Shown here: positions 1 through 12,195 of the stretch, piece after piece
Layout: every line of letters begins with the position of its first letter
Position numbering within the stretch: position 1 is the first letter of the stretch
DNA from: Oehlia diaphana
Lineage: Eukaryota; Glomeromycota; Glomeromycetes; Glomerales; Glomeraceae
Assembly: GCA_003833135.1 (NCBI GenBank)
Contig: QZLH01000574.1
Coordinates: forward strand, 9,080 to 73,079
DNA: 64,000 nt
Reading direction: 5' to 3'
Position numbers and translations under genes: made by a program
Notes under the pieces: model-generated
What the model saw: the letters and a program-made list of their open reading frames with translations, nothing else
Told to the model about the DNA's origin: nothing
Database searches by the model: none

Positions 1-54
1 ATTGTGAAGCTTTGTTATCATTCATTTATTATAATAAATTAGTATTTGTTCAAT

Positions 55-172
55 AACTCGGGTCAACCGGGTCGGGTCATGCGAGTCACCGGGTCATAAA
101 AATTATTGAACCCGACCCGAGCTTTTAAGTCGGGTCGGGTCACATGACCCGGGTCGACCCGTTCGTTTAGGA
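55..172. repeat. GC-rich CGGGTC inverted-repeat element
   Basis: This is a short GC-rich island in very AT-rich DNA, built from CGGGTC/GACCCG words on both strands. The left end reads CGGGTCAACCGGGTCGGGTC. The reverse complement of the right end reads ACGGGTCGACCCGGGTCATG, so the ends form an imperfect inverted repeat around a short AT spacer. This is what a small non-autonomous DNA transposon looks like. No coding capacity is visible and the exact ends are uncertain. Confidence 0.5.
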
Positions 173-1294
173 GCACTATATATAACCCCTAATAGGATTT
201 TCTACCTTCCTTTCATAATTTATAAGTTCCACAAGGATTGGATTCGTATATATGAAAAAGACCATGAGAACCTTGTCTATGATAAAGCTGTGGATACACT
301 CGCGAAAGGCCCCACGAAATTGCTAATAAAAGTTCGGATCCGGTAAGGATTCAGAAAGCTAATAACCTTCTAAAGGCAAGTGTTTGTCCCTATATGGGAA
401 ATGTTCTTTGCAATAATCTTCTAGATAATTGCGATTGCTCACAACAACTTTTAGTCGTTCTTCTGAAGATCTTTTAGATCGTATTGTGATTTTGACATCC
501 ATATCTATGCTAAAAGCGATGTTTATGTCATAATTTTGGTTAAACATCTGAAGATTTAAGGAAAATTATTTCGAATCGTATAGCACTTATGATCAAATAC
601 TAAATTTGTTCAATGACGAGATTCAACAAAGAAAAATTGAAAAAGAAACTTTAAAAAGTAATAAGCAATTCAAATGTAATTTACTGACGTAAGTCTTATC
701 TCTGATCAGATCAGGAGTGAAGTAGAAAATTCTGACCGAAAAGCTCAGAAAGATTCGAGCAGATCACCGGGGCACAGCGTGCTACTGGTTGCCTTATTAA
801 TAATGAAGGTGAGAGTAGGTTTATACCTGGTAGACAAATTTGATGAATTCGCGATGTCAGTCAATGTCAGAAATTATAAGATCATTAATTTCGTTTAAGG
901 TAATAACCAAGATTGCAATATTTTTATTGTAAATTTTAAATAATATCTTTGAAACATTTTCTTTTATCGCAGAATCGCGTTATAAATCTTCGCGACAAAA
1001 TACAAAATCTGTTCGATGGAAAGCGCTGATTCATACGTATTATGGTAAAATTGTTAGTTAAAAAAAATTCGCGATCTTATTGTATACCCAAAATAAAGCT
1101 TTGCTATTATTTTGTACTTAAATCCTCATTTGATTTTTTTAGGATTTCACTTACTTGAAGCTTTCACCCACATTGGCTTGTATTTTTACATGCTTGTAAT
1201 TTACTTTCGAAAGGTTTTACTTTTGGACTAACTGAATGATTAAGAATTTTTAAAAAATAATTTTTACCAACATGATTTTTGTATATAATATTTA
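173..1294. other. Intergenic, no gene seen
   Basis: This is AT-rich sequence with stops in all frames and only short frames of about 60 codons with no recognisable composition. Nothing here supports a gene. Confidence 0.5.
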
Positions 1295-2258
1295 TATACT
1301 TGTAGCCGAAACCTCCCAAAGATATGGCTGAATCTGAAACTCCGAAACCCAAGTCCCGAAATCCGAAACTTTATATAGGTCGAAACTATCTTTTATTATA
1401 AGCTGAAAGTCCAAAACTTTTTTTAATATGTATTTTCATTTATTTTGTTACTAAATATAACATACATTTATTTTTATTATATCAGATATTACTATTTATT
1501 AATTAATTATCATTTAATATTTAAATTTATACATTATTATATTAGTACACTAAAATGCTAAATTGTAAAAAATTAAATTACTATTTACTACTTATTTACT
1601 ATAATAAAAAAATTATAACTGTGATTTTTAAATTTTATTATTAATGACTCAGTATAAAATCTTCACGTTCTGGAGTCAAAACATTCCCATATCTAATAGA
1701 ATGCCCTCTTCAAAGAACGATCAAACTTTTAATTAAAAAATTTAATTAAATCCTTCATAGATTATACCATTAGTGTTATTATTATAGGAGAATAAGGAGA
1801 GTAAGAAAGTAAAAGGAAAAGAAATCACATTCTTTGTTGATTTTATTATTTAAATAATCCAACAAATATTTTGTGTGACGTGCAACAATACCCTAATTAT
1901 TTTATAAGTTTTAAACACTTTCTATTAATAGTAAAAATTCGCGTAATAGGGGACCGGGGAGGACAGGACCAAACTTCCGAAATTTGCAAGATACCCGGGT
2001 ACTATGGCAACTACGCATTTTTTCAGGGCCGGAATTATGATAATGTCAGTCAGCTACTAAAATAAGTAATAAAATTCCGACCAACATTATCGAAAATTAT
2101 CTATAAAAGGAAAGATTTTCATGGTTATTTTTCTTGTTACCTATTCAGTATTGCTCGGGGGTCCTGTTTCTATTTCGGAAATGGTTTTTGAAACCAATAC
2201 TATCTGAATCCGAAACCAAATCTAGGTCGAAACTAGGGGGGTTTCAGCTACAAGTATA
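1295..2258. mobile_element. Candidate non-autonomous DNA transposon with terminal inverted repeats
   Basis: The left end reads TATACTTGTAGCCGAAACCT. The reverse complement of the right end reads TATACTTGTAGCTGAAACCC, giving a terminal inverted repeat of about 25 bases. Inside both ends is a directly repeated block containing a GAATC-GAAAC stretch followed by AGGTCGAAACTA (near 1331-1390 and 2203-2235). The interior has no convincing transposase frame. It also carries CCCGGGTACTATG at 1994 and GGGCCGGAATTAT at 2026, words that recur elsewhere in the window. Confidence 0.55.
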
Positions 2259-2794
2259 ACTGTATAACTGACAATTAACATATATATACAATAGTTTTGT
2301 TTACTAAAATTAATCTTCATTTTCTCAAGTATCACAAGGATTATAAACTCCGTTTTCAAAGAGAATTAGTTTATCTTTGTTATTAGTTTATCTTTGTTAT
2401 GATAGTATAACATTTCCTTTAATTTCAAATTTAGTAGAGCTTTATAGTCGTGGATTTGAAAACTCAATCAAAATTAAAACTTCAAGATTATAATGCTTTG
2501 TGCGCATTAATAATTTGTCCTATTTTAGGTAAGAATTTATCTAATAAATTATAAATAAGTTGAAAGAAATAATTTTTTATTATGATTTATTGGAGTAATC
2601 TTTGTAACTGACCGATTCGGGCCGAGATATTTTTGTAAGAAAATTCACATATGTTGATACTTTATTGTTACTTTCTAAGTTTAAAAGTTTATTAAATTTA
2701 TTTCGATATATATGAATATATAAATGCAACATTTTCGAAAAAAAAAAATCCTCAAGAAAATACATTTCAATTAATAACAGACAATAAAAAAAAA
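2259..2794. other. Intergenic / 5' region of the tetraspan gene
   Basis: AT-rich with poly(A) and poly(T) runs. It contains no supported gene and leads into the start codon at 2795. Confidence 0.4.
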
Positions 2795-3679
2795 ATGGGT
2801 TTACAAATAACTAAATGTTGTTTCTGCATTTCGTTGAAAGCTGGTGTTATAATTATATCATTATTTTTGCTTGTAAATTTCCACAATTCTTTCTATCAAG
2901 TTCAATAGAAATTGAATTTTATATTAACAAAACATTCAAACTTATTTTTTTTATGTAATTTTAAAAGTTCGTAGATTTATTCTTAACTATATTCAGAGTT
3001 TTGAGCCTTAAACGGTATATGCAAGATAAAGGATTAAAAGAAGTTTGTTGTAAGTCCTTTATTTTAATTCGCTCAAAATTATTTTTTTTTTTAAAAAAAA
3101 AATATAAATAATTATTTCAGCAGAGGAATACTCTACTACCTTTACATTTGTTATCATAATGGTGGTCCTTAATGCATTTGTTACGCTCGGAACAGCATTT
3201 GGGTTGTATGCTGTAATTTTTTCGGTATGTAATGGAAGAAAATAAAAGAATTTTCTCTTTTTAGAGTGAAATTAAGCTAATACTTAACATAATTTTATTT
3301 AGAAGAAGTATAGAATGTTGAAGTTATACTCTACATTTTGTTTCATCGCAACAGGAAATGAAGTTATAATAGGTATAGCAGCAATTGTTAATGCAATAGT
3401 TTTCGGATGTGCAAAAGGACAAAGTTCGTATGTATGTAGATCAGCATCATACGAAATTGTTTTTGAAATTCTTTTGACGGTACATATTAATTTAATATTT
3501 TCTTTTTTAAGAAAAAAAATATTTTTTATGAACTAAAATATATTTATTTTCTATTATGATATTAGGTATACTTTTCTTTAGTAATTTCAGCTTATGCACG
3601 TAGAAAAAAGGAAAAAGAAGTAGCAGCTGTTAGATATTTAAATGAATCACCCGATCAAACTAATCATAATTTTGTGTAA
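2795..3679 (+). CDS. Four-helix membrane protein, five exons (paralogue of 7875-8713)
   Basis: Exons are read as 2795-2872, 2968-3049, 3121-3224, 3303-3479 and 3566-3679, all with GT-AG borders and consistent phases. They give about 184 residues. The protein starts MGLQITKCCFCISLKAGVII and is mostly hydrophobic: one helix in exon 1, one in exon 3 (VIIMVVLNAF then TLGTAFGLYAV), one in exon 4 and one across the exon 4/5 junction. It ends in a charged cytoplasmic-type tail (YARRKKEKE). The layout suits a small tetraspan or MARVEL-like membrane protein, but I cannot name a family and assign no function. It aligns along its whole length with the gene at 7875-8713, and three of its four introns sit at the same protein positions. 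The start is the first ATG and matches the paralogue's start. The exon structure is supported mainly by that comparison. Confidence 0.75.
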
Positions 3680-5364
3680 ATTAAAAAAGATACACATTTA
3701 TATTTTCTTTAAACTTCTGCGTTATTATAATGAGATAACATATTAAGCAATTATCATATATTAAAATATCGTATTTTATATATTTTATAGTAAAAATTAG
3801 GCATTTAATGCAGGTCAGAGTGCCGAATGTTTATAATATTTAATAATTAATTAAAACAGAAATCATTGTTTAATCAAATTGTAATTTCTTTTATTGTCAT
3901 TATATTTATTTTCACGGATGGTATACGTGTGAGTTGTGACCGTTCTAGTCATAAAATCAATACAATGAATTATAATAATGAAAACCAAACTATTTAAATA
4001 TATATAAAGGAAAATAAAATTTAAATATTATAAATAATTAAGAATTTATAAAAAGTATGACAAATTATTTATTTTGGGAGACGGGAGGGGAGGTAGCGTA
4101 ACCGGCCAAATTTTTTAGCATAATAGTTTTTTTTATTGCCCAGTTGTGTCGGTCTATACATTTGACAGCGCCATGGTAATTAATTATCATAGTAATAGAC
4201 ATACTGTTGATATCCTAATCCTAGTATGTGATAATAGCCACATGATAGTCACATGCAAGTGACGGATGATTTAAAAATTGCATCTCATTTTATCAATGGA
4301 TTTACTTAAAATTCTTCTGCTGTACTACGTAATTTTAACTAAAGTGTTAATTAAGTTATTAGGTTGTGATATACGTTTAAAGTATTTCTCCCAATTACAG
4401 AATTAATACGCCCACGACCCATGAAAATTTGGGTGTGCATTTAAAGAGAGAATTTTATATGCTTTCTATACACATGAGACTGAGTAAGAGGGTGCATTCA
4501 GAGAATAAATATATAATGCGTGCACTTAGAGAGAGTGCACTTAGATAGAATTGACTGTGCAACTTTTCAAAACAAATCTTCTCTCCTCTCAGAAAAAGAT
4601 AATATCCAAGTAAAAATTTTTAAAGAGCGTCATAAAAAATAGAAATATAAATCACTATCACATAAATTATAAATTGAATGAACAAAAAAGAAATTTTAAA
4701 AAAAGAATTTGATAGAAAATATCAAATATAATAAATGTATAAAGCGAGTTCATGACATCCGACAACGTGTCACATTAACAGTAAAATTCAGTTTTTAATT
4801 ATGTATAATATATCCATTATTTATGATGAAATAACAAGGATGAAAAACATTATGAATTTTATATGTACAAAGTACCTTAATAATATGGGCAGGGATAATA
4901 AATTAACCGTTAATTATATAAATTTGGCTAATTAATCTATTAGAATTAATTTACATAATTATATTAATTATATGTGGGGCTTGTTTATAAAATTACAGAT
5001 TGAAGATCTTAATTAAATTTCCGATTTGTGTACCGATTTGATCCGAAAGATAGGTAGAATGGCGGTTTTCATCCAAATATTTGTTCCAAAAACCAAACAT
5101 TTGGCGTTCAAATAATTTTTTATTTTATCATGTGAACATAATTTTTAAAATCAATTATTCCCATCATGTTCATAAAACGTAAAATCAATGATTGAAAGAT
5201 GTACGGTACGATATTTCAATATTAGCGTTGAGCATTTATTTATAAAATCTTATAATGACATGTTTATACATTTACTAACATACTATATAGTAAATAAAAC
5301 TGTAATAGAGACAATAATGTAAATCATAAAAAATCATAATCATTATAACCTTAAAAAAATTTAT
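3680..5364. other. Intergenic, no gene seen
   Basis: AT-rich with stops in every frame. A purine-rich patch near 4075-4095 and GTGCACTTAGA words near 4500-4550 are the only departures from background. Confidence 0.4.
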
Positions 5365-5503
5365 CGGCCTTTTACATAAAAAAAGAAAAATCGTTGAAGA
5401 ACGATTGATAAAACCATCATAAAATCACCGTTTTAACGGTCTTTTACATAAAAAAAAAAGAATCGTTGAAAAACGATTGATAAAACCACAAAACCACCGA
5501 TTG
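5365..5503. repeat. Tandem duplication of a ~72 bp unit
   Basis: Two adjacent copies start at 5365 and 5437. Each runs from CGG(C/T)CTTTTACATAAAAAAA, through a small hairpin word (ATCGTTGAAGAACGAT or ATCGTTGAAAAACGAT), to TTGATAAAACCA. The copies differ by a few substitutions and by A-run length. This lies about 125 bases past the stop codon of the minus-strand gene at 5628-5882. Confidence 0.7.
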
Positions 5504-5627
5504 ATAACACGAAAATATGTAGAAAAGATTTCCATCACTAAAAATAATTACCACACGCGATTAATAATTATTTATTTTTTAAAAAAAAGAACAATAAAAA
5601 ATAATTTGCATACAGTAATTACCTAGT

Positions 5628-5882
5628 TTAAAATGAAAATCCGTTGAAGAATTGGCTTATCATCTCATTATTGACAATTTGATGAGGCATATTTGCCATA
5701 CGGTCCAACATATCTTGATTATCGATAGGGGTATTATTAAGTTGAGAACACTTTTGTTGTAACTTATTAATAATTCTTCTTCTCATAAGTTGGTTTTGTC
5801 TTTCCCTATTATTGACATTTCTTCTGCTCATAACATTGCTGTTAGTAGGCATGTTTAAGGCACCATTTTGGGTTGAAGACAT
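5628..5882 (-). CDS. Small basic protein, F-[FY]-N-G family member A
   Basis: A single exon of 84 residues, unrecognised. The N-terminal third is polar (S, N, T), the middle is basic (RRNVNNRERQ then RRRIINK), and the C-terminus holds an amphipathic stretch with MPHQIVNNE followed by QFFNGFSF and the stop. Two other small genes in this window (14407-14764 and 21824-22027) share the order: basic block, then P-x-Q, then F-F-N-G or F-Y-N-G 12 or 13 residues after the proline. There is no signal peptide or membrane helix. The Arg/Lys-rich part could bind nucleic acid or act as a nuclear signal, but that is inference. The ATG is preceded by an A-rich leader, as at the other members. Confidence rests on the recurrence of the pattern, not on length. 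Confidence 0.6.
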   Translation of the reverse strand: MSSTQNGALNMPTNSNVMSRRNVNNRERQNQLMRRRIINKLQQKCSQLNNTPIDNQDMLDRMANMPHQIVNNEMISQFFNGFSF

Positions 5883-7874
5883 TTTTATGTATTATTTTAC
5901 TTAGAAGAAAAAGAGAAACTAACGACTGAACCAATAATATAAAAATTTTTTTGCATAAAATTCTTGTATTTTATGGGGCTACTAAAAAAAAAATAAAAGA
6001 ACGTAACAAAAGAAAAAGTTTTTATGCATGTATTTATATACTTCTAGAATATAAAAAAGTCCATAAATCCATTATCACAATGATAATGATAATAATTAAC
6101 AACGACTAACAAGTAACAATACTTAATAGATCAGGTACAAATCAATTAAAGTAATAACTATAATAATGTGATCATAATTGATTAATTATAAATACTACGT
6201 TACAGTATATCGGACATAATTTTTTTTAAAAATGCAATATATATAATATATGTAATATACAGTATATGTAATATATGTTAATATATATCGGTTAAATAAA
6301 TAGATAAATATATAATATATATAATTGATTATTTGATTTGATTATATGCCAGAAGATTCACTTTTTAAGTGGTATATTAACACATATATATTCATATTGT
6401 GGGAATATTATCATTTAAATTTTATAATCGTATAATGAAATTTTACAAAAAAGGAATTCGCCATCGTGTTACATGAGATTGTTAATAAAAATCGAACCAC
6501 GCCGGCGCTCATCTATTTACATTTGAAAAAGTTTTAATTATGAGTTATTTTTACTGATAAGCAAAAAAATATAAAAAAAAAAAATAGTGAAACATTATTT
6601 ATTATATGATGATACAAAATTCGTATAACAAATTTGTACAACATAATTTTTTATTCAATTTTAAAAGTTAAATGATCATGCTTAATATGTTTAATCATAT
6701 AAACAATTTTTCTCACTCCTTAGAAATAAAAAAAAATAAAATCATTTTACGGATTCAGATAACCAGAAGATCCGAACATGATACGTTAAAACTTTAATAA
6801 CTCTATTATTGGTAACTGCGCATATGTTAAAAGTTGAGATAACGGATGATGTGCACATATAAACATTTAAACGTTAGTTTTATAAATATTTACTGATTTT
6901 TAGATAATAGAAAGGTCATTATTATTGCTCATATGTTCTCTTTGTTTATTACTTGGTATCAAAAGATTTATTAATTTCAGGAGAAAATCAACAAAAACGC
7001 CATTTGTTATAAAAAAGCTCCTCTTTTTAATCTTTTTCTTTCCGTTTATATTAAAAAAAAAGATAATGAAACATCAAATTAAAGCCATTATTCATTAGAA
7101 TGAGTCAATGAAAAATAATAAATAAAAAATCGAGTTTCCTTTTAAAAAAATCTATTTGTTTTACAAAGGAGTTATTTTTTTTATTCTTGTAAAGGTCTCG
7201 TGATTAGTTAATAATTATCCAATTTTGTTGTCCCAAACGGAATAAAACTACGAATGTAACCATGCAAAACCGGTATTTTGAAAATCATTTCTTATTTGTG
7301 ATACTAATAACTTAATTCACTCTTGATTTTCTGTTTTGGCAAAATGATTTACAATGCCTAATCTTTTCCATGTAGCAAATATATCCTAAAAGTAGGAACT
7401 AGGATTTTTTTTTTTTTGAGTTGTCACAACGATACTTTCATGTGATATATATTGTGGTGTGACAGATGCATGTCACATTTATCACATCACACTAATGCCC
7501 TAAGGTGGAACTATAGATGATGACTTGTTACTATCCAAAGCAAAAAAAACATTAGCTCTTTTAAGAAAAAAATAAAATATTTGACATGATTTTATCTCAT
7601 TTATAGGTCACCTAAAATAATATATAATTTCATATGGAAAATAAAATAAACTAGCCGATGAGTCAGGCATTTCCCCGAGTTGACAGGTTTAAATATTTTT
7701 GATATGGTGGCGTTACATAATTGAAAATAGGTGGCAGTGTATGATTTTAATAAAAAGATTTATAATTTTTATATTAACTTATATTTTATATTAATTATAC
7801 AACAAATAATAAAAATTTTAAAATAAAAATTCTAAATGATTGATTGAACATTATACGCTGATTTAGTCAAAATT
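5883..7874. other. Intergenic, no gene seen
   Basis: AT-rich, with TATA-type dinucleotide tracts near 6230-6330 and many A or T runs. No supported coding sequence. Confidence 0.4.
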
Positions 7875-8713
7875 TTAATAGAACGGTGGGTTGTTAGTTT
7901 TTTCAGCATCCTCTTGTTCCCTTTTTTTACGAGCATAAGAAGAAATTACGATAGCAAAGTATACCTATATTATAATAAAAAAGAAATTATTCCTTCTGAT
8001 TAGAATGTTCTTTTTTTTTTACAACAATAAAAGAATTTTTTTTTTCACATACCACAAAAATTGTTACAATAATAGCAATAATAATAGCATATGCTAATGA
8101 TGCTGATGAAATATTATCAATTGTAGAACATGCATCAATTGCATCATTGGCAAATTGATTAGCACTAGATGAAAATCCCTGTGAATATTGGGAACACATT
8201 TTCTTCAATTCCTTATTTAATAGTGCAACAGCAGCAATATCTAATATATTACTTATAATTTGAATTACTGCGATGAAATAAGCTACTTTAGCATATATTG
8301 CCAACTTTCTTGATTTATGCTAAATAAAAAAATTAGTTTAATAGAAAGTTTTTTAAATAGAATAATAACGTTACTAATAATACATACTGTACATAATACA
8401 ACGATTAATCCAAATGCTGCACCAATTGTAACTAATGCGTAAAGAATAACTGATATAATAATAAATGTACGAAGATTTTGGAATAGTCCAACCGAGAATA
8501 CTCCATTATTTGGTATTGCTATGGCAAGACTAGCAATACCTTTTGCAGTTTGATAAGCTCCAAACAACTTTTTTTATGTAAAAAGCAATTTATTATTAAA
8601 AAAGCATTATAAATATTATAAATATACAATTTACTACTTACAAGCCATATTATCGATATGATTATTACTCCTATTCTTAACGGAATACAATAACAACATT
8701 TATTTACGGCCAT
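7875..8713 (-). CDS. Four-helix membrane protein, four exons (paralogue of 2795-3679)
   Basis: Exons on the minus strand are 8713-8642, 8567-8388, 8319-8053 and 7964-7875, with GT-AG borders and in-phase joins. They give about 202 residues. It begins MAVNKCCYCIPLRIGVIIIS and then has four hydrophobic helices: the exon 1/2 region, FIIISVILYALVTIGAAFGL, AYFIAVIQIISNILDIAAVA, and AYAIIIAIIVTIFVV running into VYFAIVISS. The third and fourth are separated by a polar loop with two cysteines (MCSQ and DACS). The tail YARKKREQE is charged. The gene at 2795-3679 has the same order and the same CC-x-CI start, but carries an extra intron inside the region matching exon 2 here. No function can be named. 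The family is probably specific to this fungal lineage (inference). Confidence 0.78.
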
Positions 8714-10498
8714 TCTCAGACTTTTGTGAGTGCGTTAAAAGTTATTAAATAAATAAATTAATTATTAAAAAAAAATTTAATATCGGCAAAAAAATTATTA
8801 CGGTATTTATAAAAAATCACAAAAATAGAAAATAGCCAAGTCCTTAATTCACTAAATTACGATCCTATTACGACATCTTACATCATGTGCTACGCACATC
8901 CCAAAGTATTATAATTAAGTTCGGCCGGAATTAGAAGTAGGTCTGAAAAGTTACCATACCATATAAGGGTTAATAACGTCAATCTTGACTTCTTTTTAGA
9001 ATTTCTTAATAAGTTTCTTTAATTAATTTTTTGTGAATTGTTATCTATTACCTATTAGTGAGCTAATAATGTGGACGATAAAAAAGGGAATTCCTTATAA
9101 TTAGAACTTGGAAACTTTTCCAAAAAAAAAATAATAAAGCCCACTGACTATATTTATTCGGCTTGGTTTAATTTGAAATTGGAATGAAGGGATTTTAACA
9201 TTTAAAAATACAAACATATAAGCATTTCTTAACATTTTTTTACGCCCCCTTTTGAAAGTAAAAATTTGACTGAAATTAGGCAAAGCAAAATTAATTGCGC
9301 ATTAATATATTATAGTTATTTGATATCAAATTGAATACATTTTCAATTTTTTCACAAAAAAATTCTGAAATTATGGTATAAGGGTGAACCTCCTACATCA
9401 AAGAATTGTTACCGTATTACGGTTTTATTTTGAGCATTGCTAAATCTCACCAGCATTAGCAAATTTTAACGGGCAGAGTTTCATGACTTTTTTAATTCCG
9501 CCCAAAATTCTATCCTAATTCTGGTAAGGTGACAATCATCAGTAATAATATTTAGCAATACTCTTTATTTTCATCGTAATTTTTATTCCAAATATTTTTA
9601 AATCAACAAAAGTTCATATTTAATACACATTAAATCATTAAAATCAATTTATTTATAAACGAAATATTTATAATAATTTCAGAATATTGATTATAGTTTA
9701 AAACCAAACAAATCATTTATTATTAGAAAACTAGTGCATATATTAATGTTTGTTAAGGCGCAGAAACTCATTGTTTTCCAATTAAATCTTTTCGGATTTA
9801 TAATGTTCCGACGTTACCTTCTTTTAAATAACGGAAAAATCCTTGCATAAAGTAACCAAGCCATATTCTTTTGGGTTAAACGTTGATCTTGCAAGGGCAT
9901 ATGATTTACTGTTTACACGATAAATATTTGTAAATTAATTATTAATAAAAAAAATAAATTTATTCGAAAGTCAGATGCGCATTTCTAACGTCATGTTACT
10001 CAGCATTGACATTTTAAACCTCTTCACCTCTTTAAGCAACTTTGTAGAACAGGTCATTTTCAGGAATCCCACGTGAATGCAAATGACACGAGTTTTATAC
10101 GGAAAAACTTGATATAAGTCGATCTTCAAATGTTTGAACATTGTTCATTCCTTTTGGTTAGTGTATTTGGAATGTAATTACTCCCAATATACAAGGGGAA
10201 TAAAACGGAACATCCGAAAAACGTTCGGGCTCGCCGGGAAATAAGAAAAATACGAATAAAAAGTGACAAAATTAAAAGTATTATAAATGATTCATTTCAG
10301 TGGACCACCGGACGTACCTTGGGATGTACCCTTTTCAATAAAAAAGCAACTGAAATACCATAACTTGAACAAGCATTTTTTGTTCTTAGAATACTTGAAT
10401 ATTTAGCATAAATACAGTAATATAATTTAGTATCTTCTCCTTTCTCCGATTATTTGTAATAAATTTAGTAAGGGTTTGAAATCATGTTAATAATCAAA
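8714..10498. other. Intergenic, no gene seen
   Basis: AT-rich non-coding sequence. CGGCCGGAATTA at 8922-8933 is one copy of a word found in several repeats of this window. Nothing else stands out. Confidence 0.4.
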
Positions 10499-10920
10499 TA
10501 TAAGGTACAAGTGTTTTTGGTTTAGTGTCATTAATTTTGCGAAACGAAAAATTTTTATCTTAATGACATCATAAATTTTGGGCTGAGTTAAATTTGTTTG
10601 ATTGGACTGCCGGTTGGTAACACCACATAGATCATATGAAATTAGGAATTTATGCGGATAAATTTTTATATGAAACATTTTTGAATAAATTGAAACACAG
10701 AGTAATCTGAATATAAGATTATAAAAATTGAGTAACAATGACAATAATGATAATTTTCATTACCAACGATTAATTTAAACATATCGTATCACTTTATTTG
10801 TATTATGTAAAACATTAAACAATAAATTTTGCCGAAAAAAACTTTAAAATGATCAAACCCTCCTTTTACAAACACTCAATAATTAATGACGCTAAACCAA
10901 AAAAACACTTGTACCTTATA
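10499..10920. mobile_element. MITE with ~40 bp terminal inverted repeats
   Basis: The left end reads TATAAGGTACAAGTGTTTTT and continues to GGTTTAGTGTCATTAATT. The reverse complement of the right end (10881-10920) reads the same except for two extra T and one T-to-C change. The outermost TA on each side could be the target duplication, as for Tc1/mariner-type elements. The 422-base length and lack of a coding frame suit a miniature inverted-repeat element. The short frames across it are by-products of the repeat. Confidence 0.75.
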
Positions 10921-12161
10921 GTGATTAGTAAAAATTTTATCTTACTGATATGTATTACAATTTATAAATATTTTTCTTTTATTTATCTCGTTAAATGATA
11001 ATAATTTGTTAATATTTACTAAATAATATTATTTATTTTATTGAAAAAAATCATAAATCAAATTGATTTACTAAAAATGTTTTATGATACAAAAAAACAC
11101 ATGCACAACATGTATTGTATTTATATATATTATTTTTTTTTAAAAGGTCTTATAACTATTATCGATCCAACATGTGATTGCAGAAAATATGTACTCGATA
11201 AACCAACCTGCTGTATTATTTGCGAGTGTATAGTATGTAACTAGTATTTTACACCTCGAAACTTGTCTTTTGTCTTTTACGTTACATAATAATAATATAT
11301 TTATCGTATACGTTACTTGTTTGCTGTAAGCTGTTAATAGCGTTGAATATTATGTATTATTCGGAGTAGTAATATGTTACTGAATTTCAATATCAAATAC
11401 AATAAAAGAGAGTATTGAATCTTTCCTTATTAAAGTAATATTTGTAGACGTAAAAATTTAAAGTCTGTTTAAAGAATAAAATTAATAATTGCATATAATT
11501 TTTTTTCATTACGTTGTACATAAAGTACGGTTTAAATCCTGTCTCACAAACATAGTTACTGTATTCATATGGGCTAATCCGACTCACCAACCAAATGTCA
11601 CATGAAAATAAGTGTGACAATATCGAACCAATCGAATTTAGTGTAACAAGCGAAAAAAAATTAAAAAAAATATTTCAAACGCTTCTTTTATGTAATAAAA
11701 CCATTATAAAATACCGTCAAAAATAAAGAATAACCCTTAAAAATATGCTGTTTATTATATAAATACATATAATATACAATAATTACAATAATTGTTAAAC
11801 AATAATGCCTAAAAAATAAAAATAAACCTATTAATATATTTATAAAAAGTTTTACAGCGTAAACTGCTGTTTAAAATGCCTTAATAAACGTAATAATGTG
11901 CAAATAATGTTATAAAAATAGAGCACATTATACTAACTTTAACATGTCATATATTTACAACATCCAATAGGAAAACGATTCCCCGACGATTCCCCACCAT
12001 ATTGTTTTTTGTAGAAAGCTTATCTAAGTTTATTTTATTTGCAGATCATCACAAATTTCATATACAGTATATTCCTCAATTATATCACCTGATCATTAAT
12101 TAATGAAATGAGTCGGATCGGCCCATATGTATGATTTTATATGCAATGCCATACCATATCG
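10921..12161. other. Intergenic, no gene seen
   Basis: AT-rich. The 67-codon plus frame at 11041-11244 has no matching exons or codon signature that I can support, so it is not called. Confidence 0.35.
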
Positions 12162-12195
12162 TTATACTAAACATTAGATTTAATGTTTAGTATAA
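12162..12195. repeat. Perfect 15-bp-arm palindrome
   Basis: TTATACTAAACATTA, a four-base loop (GATT), then the exact reverse complement. It would form a stable hairpin in DNA or RNA. There is no neighbouring gene within 2 kb for which it would obviously be a terminator or control site. Confidence 0.7.

Noticed and set aside
10487..10744. 85-codon minus frame
   Set aside because: It starts in the terminal repeat of the 10499-10920 element, and the composition is that of AT-rich non-coding DNA.
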